Shown here piece after piece: positions 23,980 to 31,090 of a stretch of DNA of 64,000 nucleotides. The translations under genes and the position numbers were made by a program. The notes beneath the pieces were generated by a model. It was not told the DNA's origin. It saw only the letters and a list, made by a program, of their open reading frames with translations, and made no database searches. Source of the stretch: JBFLYH01 sp964630235 (GTDB taxonomy: Bacteria; Oederibacteriota; JAAXVQ01; JAUVAV01); the NCBI GenBank assembly GCA_964630235.1, contig CAZVUO010000003.1, positions 310,001 through 374,000 of the forward strand, written 5' to 3'. Every line of letters begins with the position of its first letter. Within the stretch, counting starts at the first letter, position 1.

Positions 23980-24118
23980 ACAGGGTGCTGAAAAACTTAT
24001 AAATATTCCGCTAGCACTCTGTTCCCCCGTGAAAAATCCCTGATTTTTCACGGGGTATTCTACGCAACGCATTCGAAAAAGACCGCTCTGCGGGCTTTTT
24101 CATCAGCCTGCTAAACCC
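23980..24118. repeat. MITE-like dispersed repeat with internal hairpin
   Basis: Bounded by CAGGGTGCTGAAAAACT on the left and an imperfect inverted counterpart GCTTTTTCATCAGCCTGC on the right. Inside is a perfect 13-bp stem (CCCCGTGAAAAAT, 24025-24037, with its complement at 24043-24055). The form is that of a small non-autonomous element; similar GCTGAAAAA/TTTTTCAGC sequences are widespread in other bacterial genomes. It separates the nrpR and ferritin genes, which converge on it. Confidence 0.65.
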
Positions 24119-24598
24119 TTATTGCATATCCGAAAGAATGGACTCCAGATCCTCTTCGTGCTCCACTTCGTCCGTCATGATCTTCAGGGCCAACGCCTCG
24201 GTGATCGGGTCCTTGTCCTTAACGAAATTCAGGATCTTCTGGTAGGCCGCGATCGCGCACTGCTCGCCCTTGATGTTCTGTTTGAGCAGGGCAATGGTAT
24301 CCGGGTTCGTCGGCGCGTCGTAGCCGCAACCGGACTCCTTCAGCCAGTCACCTGGCGCGAGCAGGGGCTGCCCGCCCAGCTGGATGATCCGTTCGGTGAG
24401 CAATCCGGCGTGCTCCAGCTCCTCGTTGGCGTGCTCCTCCAGTTCCCCGGCGATGATGCCCCGCATGCGCCCCTGCGCCACTTTGGCCCCCACCCAGTAC
24501 TGGTAATACGCCAGCCATTCATCGGCAAACGCCTTGTTCAGCATGCCGATCAGCTGCTTGACGTCCACGCCCACGATCTCCCTGCCTTTGGTTCCCAT
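24119..24598 (-). CDS. ferritin-like protein, Dps-like (DPSL/thioferritin) type
   Basis: A 159-residue four-helix-bundle protein. The ATG at 24598 has a perfect AGGAGG 8 nt upstream. Diiron ligands are visible as Glu27 in DEWLAYYQYW, the E-x2-H of NEELEHAGLL (residues 59-66), Glu112 in GEQCAIAAYQ and the E-x2-H in TDEVEHEEDL. Cys91 and Cys114 (23 apart) correspond in position to the Cys pair that marks DPSL thioferritins. These dodecamers oxidise iron with peroxide and protect DNA and enzymes of anaerobes against oxygen. It resembles the neighbour at 24840-25391, and both follow a Fur-family gene. Confidence 0.85.
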   Translation of the reverse strand: MGTKGREIVGVDVKQLIGMLNKAFADEWLAYYQYWVGAKVAQGRMRGIIAGELEEHANEELEHAGLLTERIIQLGGQPLLAPGDWLKESGCGYDAPTNPDTIALLKQNIKGEQCAIAAYQKILNFVKDKDPITEALALKIMTDEVEHEEDLESILSDMQ

Positions 24599-24636
24599 AG
24601 GTTTTTCCTCCTTATACAATTGTTCTCGCTTCCGGT

Positions 24637-24665
24637 TTAATACAACAAGCCCCGGATAAAATCAA
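24637..24665 (-). promoter_or_regulatory. sigma70-like promoter of the ferritin-like gene at 24119
   Basis: On the minus strand TTGATT (24665-24660) and TATTAA (24642-24637) are separated by 17 bp. The rest of the 241-bp gap 24599-24839 shows no gene. Confidence 0.45.
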
Positions 24666-24839
24666 GCTTAAATCAAGACCGCACTTTTTTCCTTTATTCT
24701 TCGCCCAACGCGCCTGCGCGCGCGTCAGATCCCGGGCAGCCGCATGCAGTGCCATCTCTTCTCCACCCTGCCGGCGGAAGTTCCCCATGACGTCGCGGAC
24801 TTTTCCGGCGCAGGCAAAAGACGCCCCCCGGTCCCGGAC

Positions 24840-25391
24840 TCAGGCCATGAATTTGGATACAAACGGCGAGGTCGGTCCCTGCCGCTTGAAGTGGCCGGAC
24901 GGCCCCTCGCCCAGGAACTCGGAGAACCACGATTCGTGCTCGATCTCTTCGTTCAAGATCGCCAAGGCCAGATCATAGGTCCGGTGATCCTTGCCCGCGG
25001 TCATATGGCAGATCTGGGTATAACCGCGCACGGCACAACGCTCGGCCTCGACCAGCACTTTCAGGATCTCCTGCACGTCCTTGGGATTCCCGGGCAAGCT
25101 GGCTGGCGGGCAGGCGGACAGATCGTGGAAGGCCTTCATGTCCGCGGGCAGCTGCCCTCCCAGTTCATAGATGCGGGGCACCAGGGCCTCGAAATGATTG
25201 CGGTCCTCTATACGCGCGGATTCCGCAATCTCCTTGAGCCCCTCGCCTTCCATTCCGATCAGGTTCACCCGCAGAATAGTGTAATAATAGAACGTCGTCA
25301 ACTCCGCAGCTGCGTTCTTGACCAGCAACTGTACCAACTGGTCAACATTGACACCTGCTTTTTCAACCATTTCTCTTGCCACTTTAGCCAT
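24840..25391 (-). CDS. DPSL/thioferritin-type Dps-like protein
   Basis: A 183-residue ferritin-fold protein. Ligand segments are visible as AAAELTTFYYY (Glu30), IEDRNHFEAL (Glu62, His66), VEAERCAVRGY (Glu117) and NEEIEHESWF (Glu and His). Cys94 and Cys119 are 25 residues apart, the spacing of the conserved Cys pair in archaeal DPSL proteins such as that of Sulfolobus. It should form dodecamers that remove iron and peroxide. The C-terminal tail, about 20 residues with Lys and Arg, may contact DNA. The upstream region has a family G repeat and, further up, two TACTATT palindromes at 25597-25626. It probably belongs to the regulon of the Fur-family gene at 25637. Confidence 0.85.
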   Translation of the reverse strand: MAKVAREMVEKAGVNVDQLVQLLVKNAAAELTTFYYYTILRVNLIGMEGEGLKEIAESARIEDRNHFEALVPRIYELGGQLPADMKAFHDLSACPPASLPGNPKDVQEILKVLVEAERCAVRGYTQICHMTAGKDHRTYDLALAILNEEIEHESWFSEFLGEGPSGHFKRQGPTSPFVSKFMA

Positions 25392-25430
25392 GAGTTTGCT
25401 CTCCTTTTTGATTTTAGTGGAGTGGTCCCC

Positions 25431-25470
25431 CAGACTAAAGTTCCCTGTGGGGACCTCTGGCCGGGGCTCC
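25431..25470. repeat. dispersed repeat family G, copy 2
   Basis: AGTGGTCCCCCAGACTAAAG then TTCCCTGTGGGGACC and GGCCGGGGCTCC: the same frame as 17873-17924 with about a dozen differences. It lies in the 245-bp gap between the ferritin and Fur-family genes, between the coding start and the operator-like palindromes. Confidence 0.6.
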
Positions 25471-25596
25471 CTCCCTCCGCAAAAAAACGCGACTTCTCCC
25501 GCAGGTCCAGCGGAGGGATCGAATGTACTGCAATAATTCCTAACGCGCTTAATCTCTGAACCGACACCCCCCCTTTTTTTTCTTTATAATATAATT

Positions 25597-25626
25597 TACT
25601 ATTTAGTATTTTATACTATTTATAGT
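25597..25626. promoter_or_regulatory. two Fur/PerR-like operator palindromes
   Basis: TACTATTTAGTA (25597-25608) and ACTATTTATAGT (25615-25626) are perfect palindromes in a very AT-rich island between the Fur-family gene and the ferritin gene at 24840. The same TACTA-N2-TAGTA pattern lies directly upstream of the Fur-family gene (26083-26094). Confidence 0.65.
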
Positions 25627-25636
25627 CAAAAAAATA

Positions 25637-26077
25637 TTAATGCCGTCCCTGACACCGCGCGCACAAGCCTTCCAAAACCACCTTTTTACGCAAAATTTTG
25701 AATTTCTTATCTACCATCTCGGGAACAGGCAGATCCTGATAGGCATCGTTTTCAAAATCAATGATGCTGCCGCAGCGCAAGCACCGCATATGATGGTGTT
25801 CTTTGATCATGGGATCGAACCGCTTGACATCGCTGGTTCCCTCCACCACGTGGATCATGCCGAGTTCGGCAAAATGCACCAACGTCCGATTGACCGTATC
25901 ATAGGAAATATGCGGATGATCCTCGCGTACCCGCTTATAGATGGCGTCCGCCGAGGGATGCTCCTGATTATTTTGCAGCTCAAGCCAAATCGCCCAGCGT
26001 TGCGGGGTCTTTTTTAATCCATGCCGCTCGAACACGCGTTCGGCTTCGTCTTGAGCCATGCCACTGATTTTTCTCAT
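25637..26077 (-). CDS. Fur/PerR family metalloregulator
   Basis: A 146-residue regulator. A winged-helix domain (residues about 10-90, with KKTPQRWAIWLELQ and ISYDTVNRTLVHFAELG) is followed by a dimerisation domain containing HHHMRCLRCG and LCARCQGRH, the two C-x2-C pairs that hold structural zinc in Fur, Zur and PerR. HEHHH-type sensory ligands are partly visible (KEHHHM). The two Dps-like ferritins next to it fit a peroxide- or iron-sensing PerR/Fur rather than Zur. The promoter carries TACTATATAGTA, also found before the ferritin gene, so autoregulation is likely. The ATG at 26077 has no good ribosome binding site; M7 is an alternative. Confidence 0.9.
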   Translation of the reverse strand: MRKISGMAQDEAERVFERHGLKKTPQRWAIWLELQNNQEHPSADAIYKRVREDHPHISYDTVNRTLVHFAELGMIHVVEGTSDVKRFDPMIKEHHHMRCLRCGSIIDFENDAYQDLPVPEMVDKKFKILRKKVVLEGLCARCQGRH

Positions 26078-26082
26078 TATTT

Positions 26083-26110
26083 TACTATATAGTATTCATT
26101 ACTATTTGTC
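26083..26110. promoter_or_regulatory. operator-like palindrome upstream of the Fur-family gene
   Basis: TACTATATAGTA at 26083-26094 is a perfect 12-bp palindrome beginning 6 bp from the start codon; a half-site TACTATTTGTC follows at 26100-26110. Confidence 0.6.
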
Positions 26111-26120
26111 GATTTCTTTT

Positions 26121-26756
26121 TTATTCCCGTGTCCGCGGAAACATCACGCCCCGCCCCTGCCAGGCAATCACAACCACCGCAACGACCGACCCCAGTAAAT
26201 TGCAAACCAGGTCCCAGCCCGTATTGACGTATCCGCCCACGTTGGTGTTCGGAACGATCAGGGTCACCACGAATTCAAGCACTTCATTCAGGGCGCCAAA
26301 TCCCTGCCCAGCCGCGGCCGCCAGGGTCAACCGGCCCACGGTGATCCGGACCGGCTGTCCAGGGTCCGACAGGGACGAGGCCAGCCCTTGCCAGCAGACC
26401 CAGGTCGTCATGCCGAATCCATAGGTGTGGACCACATTGTCGAACTTCAATACATCCGGGATCAGCCACCAAGAGTAGAGCACCGGCAAACCGCTGATGG
26501 GCCAGTCCTCGGGCACGGCCACCAAGCCTCCGGCTAGATGCAGCAAGCCCCACACGCTCATGCCCCACAGGCTGGCGAGCGCGAGGCTCACCCGGCGGTG
26601 GACGTGCAGGACCAAGGCCATGACCGCGGCCATGAAGCCGATGTACACCAGGAACTCGTAATCCCGGCGCGCCAGGATCAGCAGCAGCCCAGCCGCGAAA
26701 TACGCGAGCGTGAACCCCACGAGCGGACCGAGCGGGTGTTTCGGCGCCATGGCCAT
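26121..26756 (-). CDS. multi-pass membrane protein, DUF2238/YjdF-like
   Basis: About 211 residues if translation begins at the ATG at 26756, 4 nt after the stop of the flavodoxin gene; an upstream reading frame extends into that gene and is rejected. About six hydrophobic helices are seen. The conserved-looking segments are KFDNVVHTYGFGM near the middle and FGALNEVLEFV, then NVGGYVNTGWDLVCNLLG near the end, which resemble DUF2238/YjdF and VanZ-like proteins. Polar residues inside helices (His, Glu, Asp) could be a catalytic or transport site, but none is known for this family. The start shows no clear ribosome binding site, so translation may be coupled to the flavodoxin gene. Confidence 0.6.
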   Translation of the reverse strand: MAMAPKHPLGPLVGFTLAYFAAGLLLILARRDYEFLVYIGFMAAVMALVLHVHRRVSLALASLWGMSVWGLLHLAGGLVAVPEDWPISGLPVLYSWWLIPDVLKFDNVVHTYGFGMTTWVCWQGLASSLSDPGQPVRITVGRLTLAAAAGQGFGALNEVLEFVVTLIVPNTNVGGYVNTGWDLVCNLLGSVVAVVVIAWQGRGVMFPRTRE

Positions 26757-26760
26757 GGGT

Positions 26761-27249
26761 TTAGCGGGGGTCCGCGGAGCGCCGAAGCCGCCGGCCCCAG
26801 TCCAGGGCGCGTTCCAGCTCGCCGGCCTTGAGCGGGCCCTTGCTGTCCAGGACAAAAAACCCTTCGGGCGCCAGGGCCAGGGAGCCGCCTTTTTTCTGAA
26901 GCTGCCGGGCAATGGGTTTGGCCGCGTAGCCGAAGAGCTTGATCAGGCCCCGCACGAAACCCTGCTTGATGTCGGCCGGGGCAATGCCGGTATCGAAGGC
27001 CGCCACCTTCACGCCCGCGAGGCTGTTGGCCGGCAGACCCTTGAGCCAGCGCTGGGTGGCCTCGGAAGGACGGAAGCCGCGGGTGGGCGAGCCCACCGCC
27101 AGTACGGTCCCGCCTGCCGGGCCGTCAGCCTTGGCGTCCGTGACGCGGAACACCTTCACCTCCGCGGCCGTGCCCAGCCCCTTGCCAATGGCCAGGGCGA
27201 TCTGCTCGGTATTGCCGAAAAAGGAATCATAGACCACCATCGCTTTCAT
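26761..27249 (-). CDS. flavodoxin family protein
   Basis: A 162-residue flavodoxin-like protein. The FMN phosphate loop is VVYDSFFGNTEQIA (residues 4-17), with the next loops at GSPTRGFRPSEAT (about 52-64) and FDTGIA (about 83-88). It lacks a signal peptide and is probably cytoplasmic. The C-terminal third, KGGSLALAPEGFFVLDSKGPL, follows the pattern of flavodoxin-fold proteins in archaea and anaerobes that pair with diflavin or quinone reductases. The physiological partner is unknown. GGGGAGGG lies 7 nt before the ATG at 27249. The membrane protein at 26121 starts 4 nt after its stop. Confidence 0.88.
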   Translation of the reverse strand: MKAMVVYDSFFGNTEQIALAIGKGLGTAAEVKVFRVTDAKADGPAGGTVLAVGSPTRGFRPSEATQRWLKGLPANSLAGVKVAAFDTGIAPADIKQGFVRGLIKLFGYAAKPIARQLQKKGGSLALAPEGFFVLDSKGPLKAGELERALDWGRRLRRSADPR

Positions 27250-27281
27250 CGCACGACCCTCCCCGCGCATAGTCCGGCGCT

Positions 27282-28094
27282 CTAGCCCAGCGCCACGTCC
27301 AGCACCATCATGACCAAAAAGCCCAGGATCGCGCCGCCGGTGGCGATTTCGGTATGCTGGTTGCGCTGCGATTCCGGGATCACCTCTTCCACCACCACGA
27401 AGATCATGGCGCCAGCCGCGAACGCCAGGGCATACGGCAGCAGGGGCTTGGCCGCCACGACCAGCGCCGCGCCGGCCAGGGCCGCCACGGGTTCGGCCAC
27501 CGCGGACAACTGGCCGTACCAGAAACTTTTCAGTCGCGACATGCCCTCGCGCCGAAGCGGCACGGACACGGCGAATCCTTCCGGAAAATTCTGGATGCCG
27601 ATTCCCAGGGCCAGCGCGATAGCGCCTGGCAGCGTGGCTTCGGGAAATCCCGCGGCCACCGCGCCAAACGCCACGCCGATGGCCAAGCCTTCGGGAATGT
27701 TGTGCAGGGTGATGGCCAGCACCAGGAGCGTGCTCCGCCGCCAATGCGTGTGGATACCTTCGGCCTCTTCAGTGGGAAACCCGATGTGCAGGTGGGGTAA
27801 AATGACGTCAATTAACCGCAAAAAAACCGCGCCCAGCGCGAAGCCTCCGGCAGCCGGGACCCAGGCCGGCAGGGGCCCGCCTTCGGACATGGCAATGGCC
27901 GGCGACAGGAGGGACCAGAAGCTGGCCGCGATCATCACGCCGCCGGCGAACCCCAGCATCCCGTCCAGCACGCGCTGGCTCACCGTGCGGGTGGCGAACA
28001 CCAGCCCGGCTCCCAGGGCCGTGACGCCCCAGGTGAACAACCCCGCCAGCAAAGCCTGCTGTACGGGAGTAAAGCCTCGAATGAGATCCAGCAT
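27282..28094 (-). CDS. ZIP family metal transporter
   Basis: A 270-residue inner-membrane protein with eight predicted helices; ZIP transporters bring Zn, Fe or related ions into the cytoplasm. The metal-binding motifs are visible in helix 4, ITLHNIPEGLAIGVAFG (H-N-x2-E), and helix 5, GIGIQNFPEGFAVSVPL (Q-N-x2-E), as in the ZupT/GufA subgroup. A His-rich loop (PHLHIGFP, then GIHTHW) precedes helix 4. I chose the ATG at 28094, preceded by GGCGGGGGA, rather than an upstream start that would add 19 polar residues. The flavodoxin gene follows after 32 nt, so the two may share a transcript. Confidence 0.9.
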   Translation of the reverse strand: MLDLIRGFTPVQQALLAGLFTWGVTALGAGLVFATRTVSQRVLDGMLGFAGGVMIAASFWSLLSPAIAMSEGGPLPAWVPAAGGFALGAVFLRLIDVILPHLHIGFPTEEAEGIHTHWRRSTLLVLAITLHNIPEGLAIGVAFGAVAAGFPEATLPGAIALALGIGIQNFPEGFAVSVPLRREGMSRLKSFWYGQLSAVAEPVAALAGAALVVAAKPLLPYALAFAAGAMIFVVVEEVIPESQRNQHTEIATGGAILGFLVMMVLDVALG

Positions 28095-28136
28095 GTTCTG
28101 ATCCCCCGCCTGGAGCTGATCCTCATCCCGCCTGAC

Positions 28137-28154
28137 CCAGGTGCCAGGCACCGG
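28137..28154. repeat. short palindromic repeat family F, copy 1
   Basis: CCAGGTGCCAGGCACCGG: GGTGCC-A-GGCACC core. It lies 12 bp from the end of the J-domain gene; copy 2 lies on the gene's other side. Confidence 0.6.
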
Positions 28155-28166
28155 CCAACTATTTAT

Positions 28167-28448
28167 TTAGCCCCACAAGTGGTCATTTTTAAACTGCTTT
28201 CGCGTGCGCTCTTCCGGATGCTGCCTGTAAAACTCTTCTTCCGAAAACGAATAATGATAGTTGCCAATATACTCTTGCAGGACACGATAAGCCATATTGA
28301 TTTTTTTAATTACTTCCGTCTCTTCACCACCAGCATCAGGATGATGTCGTTTGACCATTTCCTTGTGCTGGGCGCGGATCTCCTCCATCGTGGCGCACTC
28401 CCCCAGCCCGAAAACCGCAACCGCTTCCCGTAGTTCCGTATTTGTCAT
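28167..28448 (-). CDS. small J-domain protein
   Basis: A 93-residue protein consisting almost only of a J-domain. The invariant HPD lies in KRHHPDAGGEE (residues 34-44), preceded by the helix EEIRAQHKEMVK and followed by EVIKKINMAYRVLQEYI. J-domains stimulate the ATPase of DnaK-type chaperones; with no zinc-finger or substrate domain it may serve one specific client. The C-terminal 30 residues are rich in Tyr, Phe, Glu and Arg. The gene is distinctly AT-richer than its neighbours and is framed by the family F palindromes at 28137 and 28461, which could mean that it arrived by transfer. GGGGGCAAATC precedes the ATG at 28448. Confidence 0.8.
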   Translation of the reverse strand: MTNTELREAVAVFGLGECATMEEIRAQHKEMVKRHHPDAGGEETEVIKKINMAYRVLQEYIGNYHYSFSEEEFYRQHPEERTRKQFKNDHLWG

Positions 28449-28460
28449 GATTTGCCCCCG

Positions 28461-28492
28461 CCAGGTGCCATTCAGGTGCCAGGCACCTGCAC
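28461..28492. repeat. short palindromic repeat family F, copy 2 (double)
   Basis: CCAGGTGCCATT is followed by CAGGTGCCAGGCACCTG (28473-28489), a perfect palindrome with 8-bp arms around a central A. The same core occurs at 28137-28154, on the other side of the J-domain gene. Confidence 0.7.
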
Positions 28493-28519
28493 CTTAGGTT
28501 GTTTCATCGTCATGCCCGC

Positions 28520-29218
28520 CTATTTCAGCAGCATATATATCCCGCCCAACAGCACCAACCCGCCGCAGATCTTTTTCACGATCACCGCGCCTTTGGACTT
28601 TTCGTTCCAGTCCAAATAATGCTGCAGCATCTCAGTAAAGGTCCCGGCCAGGATGATGACCGACACATGGCCCATAGCATAGAGCGCCACTAGCCCGGCT
28701 GCCATGGCTGGCTGGGTGGAGCCCAGGCGGAAAGCCGCACCCAGGACCGGCGCCATGAAGGCAAAGGTGCAGGGGCCAAGCGCCACGCCAAAAACCAAGC
28801 CAAGGATAAAAGCCGCCAGCAGGCCTTTTTTCTGAAAATCCGGCTGGCCGGCTTGACCTAAAAATGGCAAAGAGATCAAATCCATGAGATGTAATCCCAC
28901 TACGACAAATACCGCTGCCACTAAATAATTCCCCCAGGGGCCTACATCGCCGGCAATTCGCCCTAAAAGCGCAGTCAACGCCCCGATCAAAGCAATCGTA
29001 ATCAGGATACCAAAAGAAAAGAGCGTGGCGATCCAAAAGGCTCTTTTGGTTGAAATCCTTCCCTGCCCGTCAATAAATCCGATGATCAAAGGGATGCTGG
29101 CCAGATGGCAAGGGCTCAACAGGATGCTCAGGATCCCCCAGACAACCGCCCCCAGGAGCGCGATCAGGGGCGAGGCATTCAGGGTATTGCCGAGCCAGGT
29201 GAACAGGGTGACCAGCAT
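28520..29218 (-). CDS. CcdA/DsbD-like membrane thiol-electron transporter
   Basis: A 232-residue protein with six predicted helices. The two conserved Cys of the CcdA family lie in SPCHLASIPLI (residues 35-45) and GPCTFAFMAP (about residues 149-158), the pair that carries electrons across the inner membrane from thioredoxin to exported thiol proteins. The gene starts at 29218, overlapping the stop of the thioredoxin gene in the sequence TAATG, so the two are translationally coupled. It likely keeps that exported thioredoxin reduced. Confidence 0.9.
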   Translation of the reverse strand: MLVTLFTWLGNTLNASPLIALLGAVVWGILSILLSPCHLASIPLIIGFIDGQGRISTKRAFWIATLFSFGILITIALIGALTALLGRIAGDVGPWGNYLVAAVFVVVGLHLMDLISLPFLGQAGQPDFQKKGLLAAFILGLVFGVALGPCTFAFMAPVLGAAFRLGSTQPAMAAGLVALYAMGHVSVIILAGTFTEMLQHYLDWNEKSKGAVIVKKICGGLVLLGGIYMLLK

Positions 29219-29667
29219 TACTTCACACCCTGCGTTTGCAGGACTTTAACGATCTCTTCCTTGGGATAAAATCCCATGTGCCGAAAAAACTCCTTGCCCT
29301 CCCGGTCGAGAAAGACCTGGGTGGGGATTGCTTGGATGCGGTACTTCGCGGCATAAGGCTGGCCTTCCGGGGTCCAGACATCGTGGAACACCACCTTGAC
29401 CTGCGGCCCGTATTCCTTCTCGATCTCGGCCATAATGGGTTGCATCATTTTACAGGGGATGCACCGCACAGAACCCAACTCGACAAAAGTCACCAGGTGA
29501 GCATCCCGTGGTTCGGTCTGCGTTGCAGGCACAGACCTGCGAGTTTCCTGGTTCCCTGGCAAGGAGCCCATCGCCCGAGTGGAACCAGCCAAGCCAAGAA
29601 AGGCCGTGACTAGGAAAGCCGTGACTGCCGCGCAATTCAGCTTCGCCCTCACACCTCTTCCAGCCAT
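29218..29667 (-). CDS. exported thioredoxin-like protein
   Basis: A 149-residue protein with a signal peptide or anchor (hydrophobic residues 12-30). The redox motif is CIPC in SVRCIPCKMMQPIM (about residues 66-80), followed by the usual thioredoxin elements VKVVFHDV, a cis-Pro in AIPTQVFLDREGKE and FFRHMGF. This resembles thioredoxins that work with CcdA in the periplasm of anaerobes. The ATG at 29667 overlaps the small thioredoxin-fold gene upstream by 19 nt and has GAGGAG upstream. Confidence 0.88.
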   Translation of the reverse strand: MAGRGVRAKLNCAAVTAFLVTAFLGLAGSTRAMGSLPGNQETRRSVPATQTEPRDAHLVTFVELGSVRCIPCKMMQPIMAEIEKEYGPQVKVVFHDVWTPEGQPYAAKYRIQAIPTQVFLDREGKEFFRHMGFYPKEEIVKVLQTQGVK

Positions 29668-29885
29668 TGCTTGATCTCCTCTTTAGAAGGGATCCGGCCG
29701 GCCACCTTCACCGTGCCGTCCACCACCAAGGCCGGAGTCACCATGACCCCGTAATTCATGATGTCGTTTATCTTCTCTACTTTGCTGATTTCAGCCTTGA
29801 TGCCCAACTCATTCACTACCTCAGTTGTCAGTTCCGTCAACTTCTTGCATTTTGGACAGCCTGTGCCTAATATTTCAAGTTTCAT
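29649..29885 (-). CDS. small thioredoxin-fold redox-active disulfide protein
   Basis: A 78-residue cytoplasmic protein beginning MKLEILGTGCPKCKKL, with the C-P-K-C motif at residues 10-13 and the late strand VTPALVVDGTVKVAG containing the cis-Pro. This matches the TM0996/MTH895-type small redox disulfide proteins found beside ArsP-like permeases. It may hand electrons or metal/metalloid to the permease. ATG at 29885 has GAGGTG upstream. Confidence 0.9.
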   Translation of the reverse strand: MKLEILGTGCPKCKKLTELTTEVVNELGIKAEISKVEKINDIMNYGVMVTPALVVDGTVKVAGRIPSKEEIKQWLEEV

Positions 29886-29914
29886 CTTTTTCACCTCTAT
29901 TCGGATAGTACCGG

Positions 29915-31090
29915 TTAATGCCCTGCGATCGCCCCGAAGAGCATGCCGCAAAAAGTCGCTATGATGACGACCAAAGATACATAGACCACGGTCTTCTTGG
30001 TTCCGATCACACTGCGGATCACCAGCATGCTGGGCAGGCTCAAGGCCGGGCCCGCCAGCAACAAGGCCAAGGCCGGCCCTTTGCCCATACCCGCGCCGAG
30101 TAAGGCCTGCAGGATCGGCACTTCGGTCAAGGTCGCGAAATACATGAACGCCGCCACCACGGAGGCGAAGAGATTGGCGAAGAAGGAATTTCCGCCCACC
30201 AAGCTCGCCACCCAGCGAGACGGGATAAGGCCCTCATGCCCTGCTCGCCCCAGCAGGAACCCGGATACCAGGACCCCGACCAGCAGCAGGGGCAGGATCT
30301 GCAGGGCAAAATCCCAGGCCGAACTGACCCACGTTTTAAGCTCGGCCTTTTTGAACCATAAAATGACCATAACCAGAAGACCGGCCAGCGATAGCCCGGT
30401 TAACCACCACTTGAGGTTATAGACCAAAACCCAAAACCCTTGCTCTGCGTCTTGCGGTTTTCCCCAGTTCGCGAAGACGAGGATAGCGATCATGGCCGCA
30501 AAATACAGCGACGTCTGCAACAGCGATCGTTTCTCCGCTTCCTCGGGCAAGGCGAGATCGCCTTCCGCATGGCGTTCGCGCTCTTCTTTAAGGAACAGAA
30601 AGTGCATTAACAAACCGATGACCACGCTGAACAGGACCGCGCCCGCCACCCTGGCCGCGCCTAATTCCCAACCCAGGATCCGGGCGGTTAGTATGATCGC
30701 CAGGACATTGATCGCAGGCCCGGAGTAGAGGAACGCGACTGCCGGTCCCAAACCGGCGCCGCGCTTATAGATGCCGGTAAAGATAGGCAGAACCGTGCAG
30801 GAGCAGACCGCCAGGATCGTTCCAGAGACCGACGCCACACCATAGGACAGGACCTTATTGGCCTTGGCACCGAAATATTTCAGCACCGAGGCCTGGCTGA
30901 CAAAGACCGTGATCGCCCCCGCAATGAAGAATGCCGGAACCAGGCATAACAGCACGTGCTCGCGGGCATACCATTTCGTCAGTGCCAACGCCTCATAGAG
31001 GGCGTTATTGAACCGCACGCTTTCCAGGGGCAGAAAATAGACGCCCAGAAAGACGCCCGCGATCCAAAAAAGGCTTTTCCAAAGCTTCAT
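29915..31090 (-). CDS. permease of the ArsP/SO_0444 Cu-Zn efflux type
   Basis: A 391-residue inner-membrane protein with about ten helices in two halves. AVCSCTVLPIFTGIYKRGAG in the first half carries the C-x-C of the family, and FATLTEVPILQALLGAGMGKGPALA the matching region in the second; both correspond to the DUF318/permease family that exports organoarsenicals, Cu or Zn. Co-location with a small C-x2-C protein, an exported thioredoxin and CcdA fits a thiol-linked efflux or detoxification route. The gene starts at 31090, overlapping the DUF134 stop by 4 nt (ATGA), with AAGGAA upstream. The exact substrate is not evident. Confidence 0.85.
   Translation of the reverse strand: MKLWKSLFWIAGVFLGVYFLPLESVRFNNALYEALALTKWYAREHVLLCLVPAFFIAGAITVFVSQASVLKYFGAKANKVLSYGVASVSGTILAVCSCTVLPIFTGIYKRGAGLGPAVAFLYSGPAINVLAIILTARILGWELGAARVAGAVLFSVVIGLLMHFLFLKEERERHAEGDLALPEEAEKRSLLQTSLYFAAMIAILVFANWGKPQDAEQGFWVLVYNLKWWLTGLSLAGLLVMVILWFKKAELKTWVSSAWDFALQILPLLLVGVLVSGFLLGRAGHEGLIPSRWVASLVGGNSFFANLFASVVAAFMYFATLTEVPILQALLGAGMGKGPALALLLAGPALSLPSMLVIRSVIGTKKTVVYVSLVVIIATFCGMLFGAIAGH

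Noticed and set aside
24694..24930. Small gene between the two ferritin-like genes
   Set aside because: Pro/Gly/Arg-rich frame without a ribosome binding site that overlaps the end of the ferritin gene at 24840.
26757..26912. Upstream extension of the DUF2238-like protein
   Set aside because: It would be entirely inside the flavodoxin gene and has low-complexity Arg/Pro composition.
26761..27744. Flavodoxin start far upstream (327-residue frame)
   Set aside because: The extension would overlap the ZIP gene in another frame; GGGGAGGG before the ATG at 27249 and the flavodoxin N-terminus fix the start.
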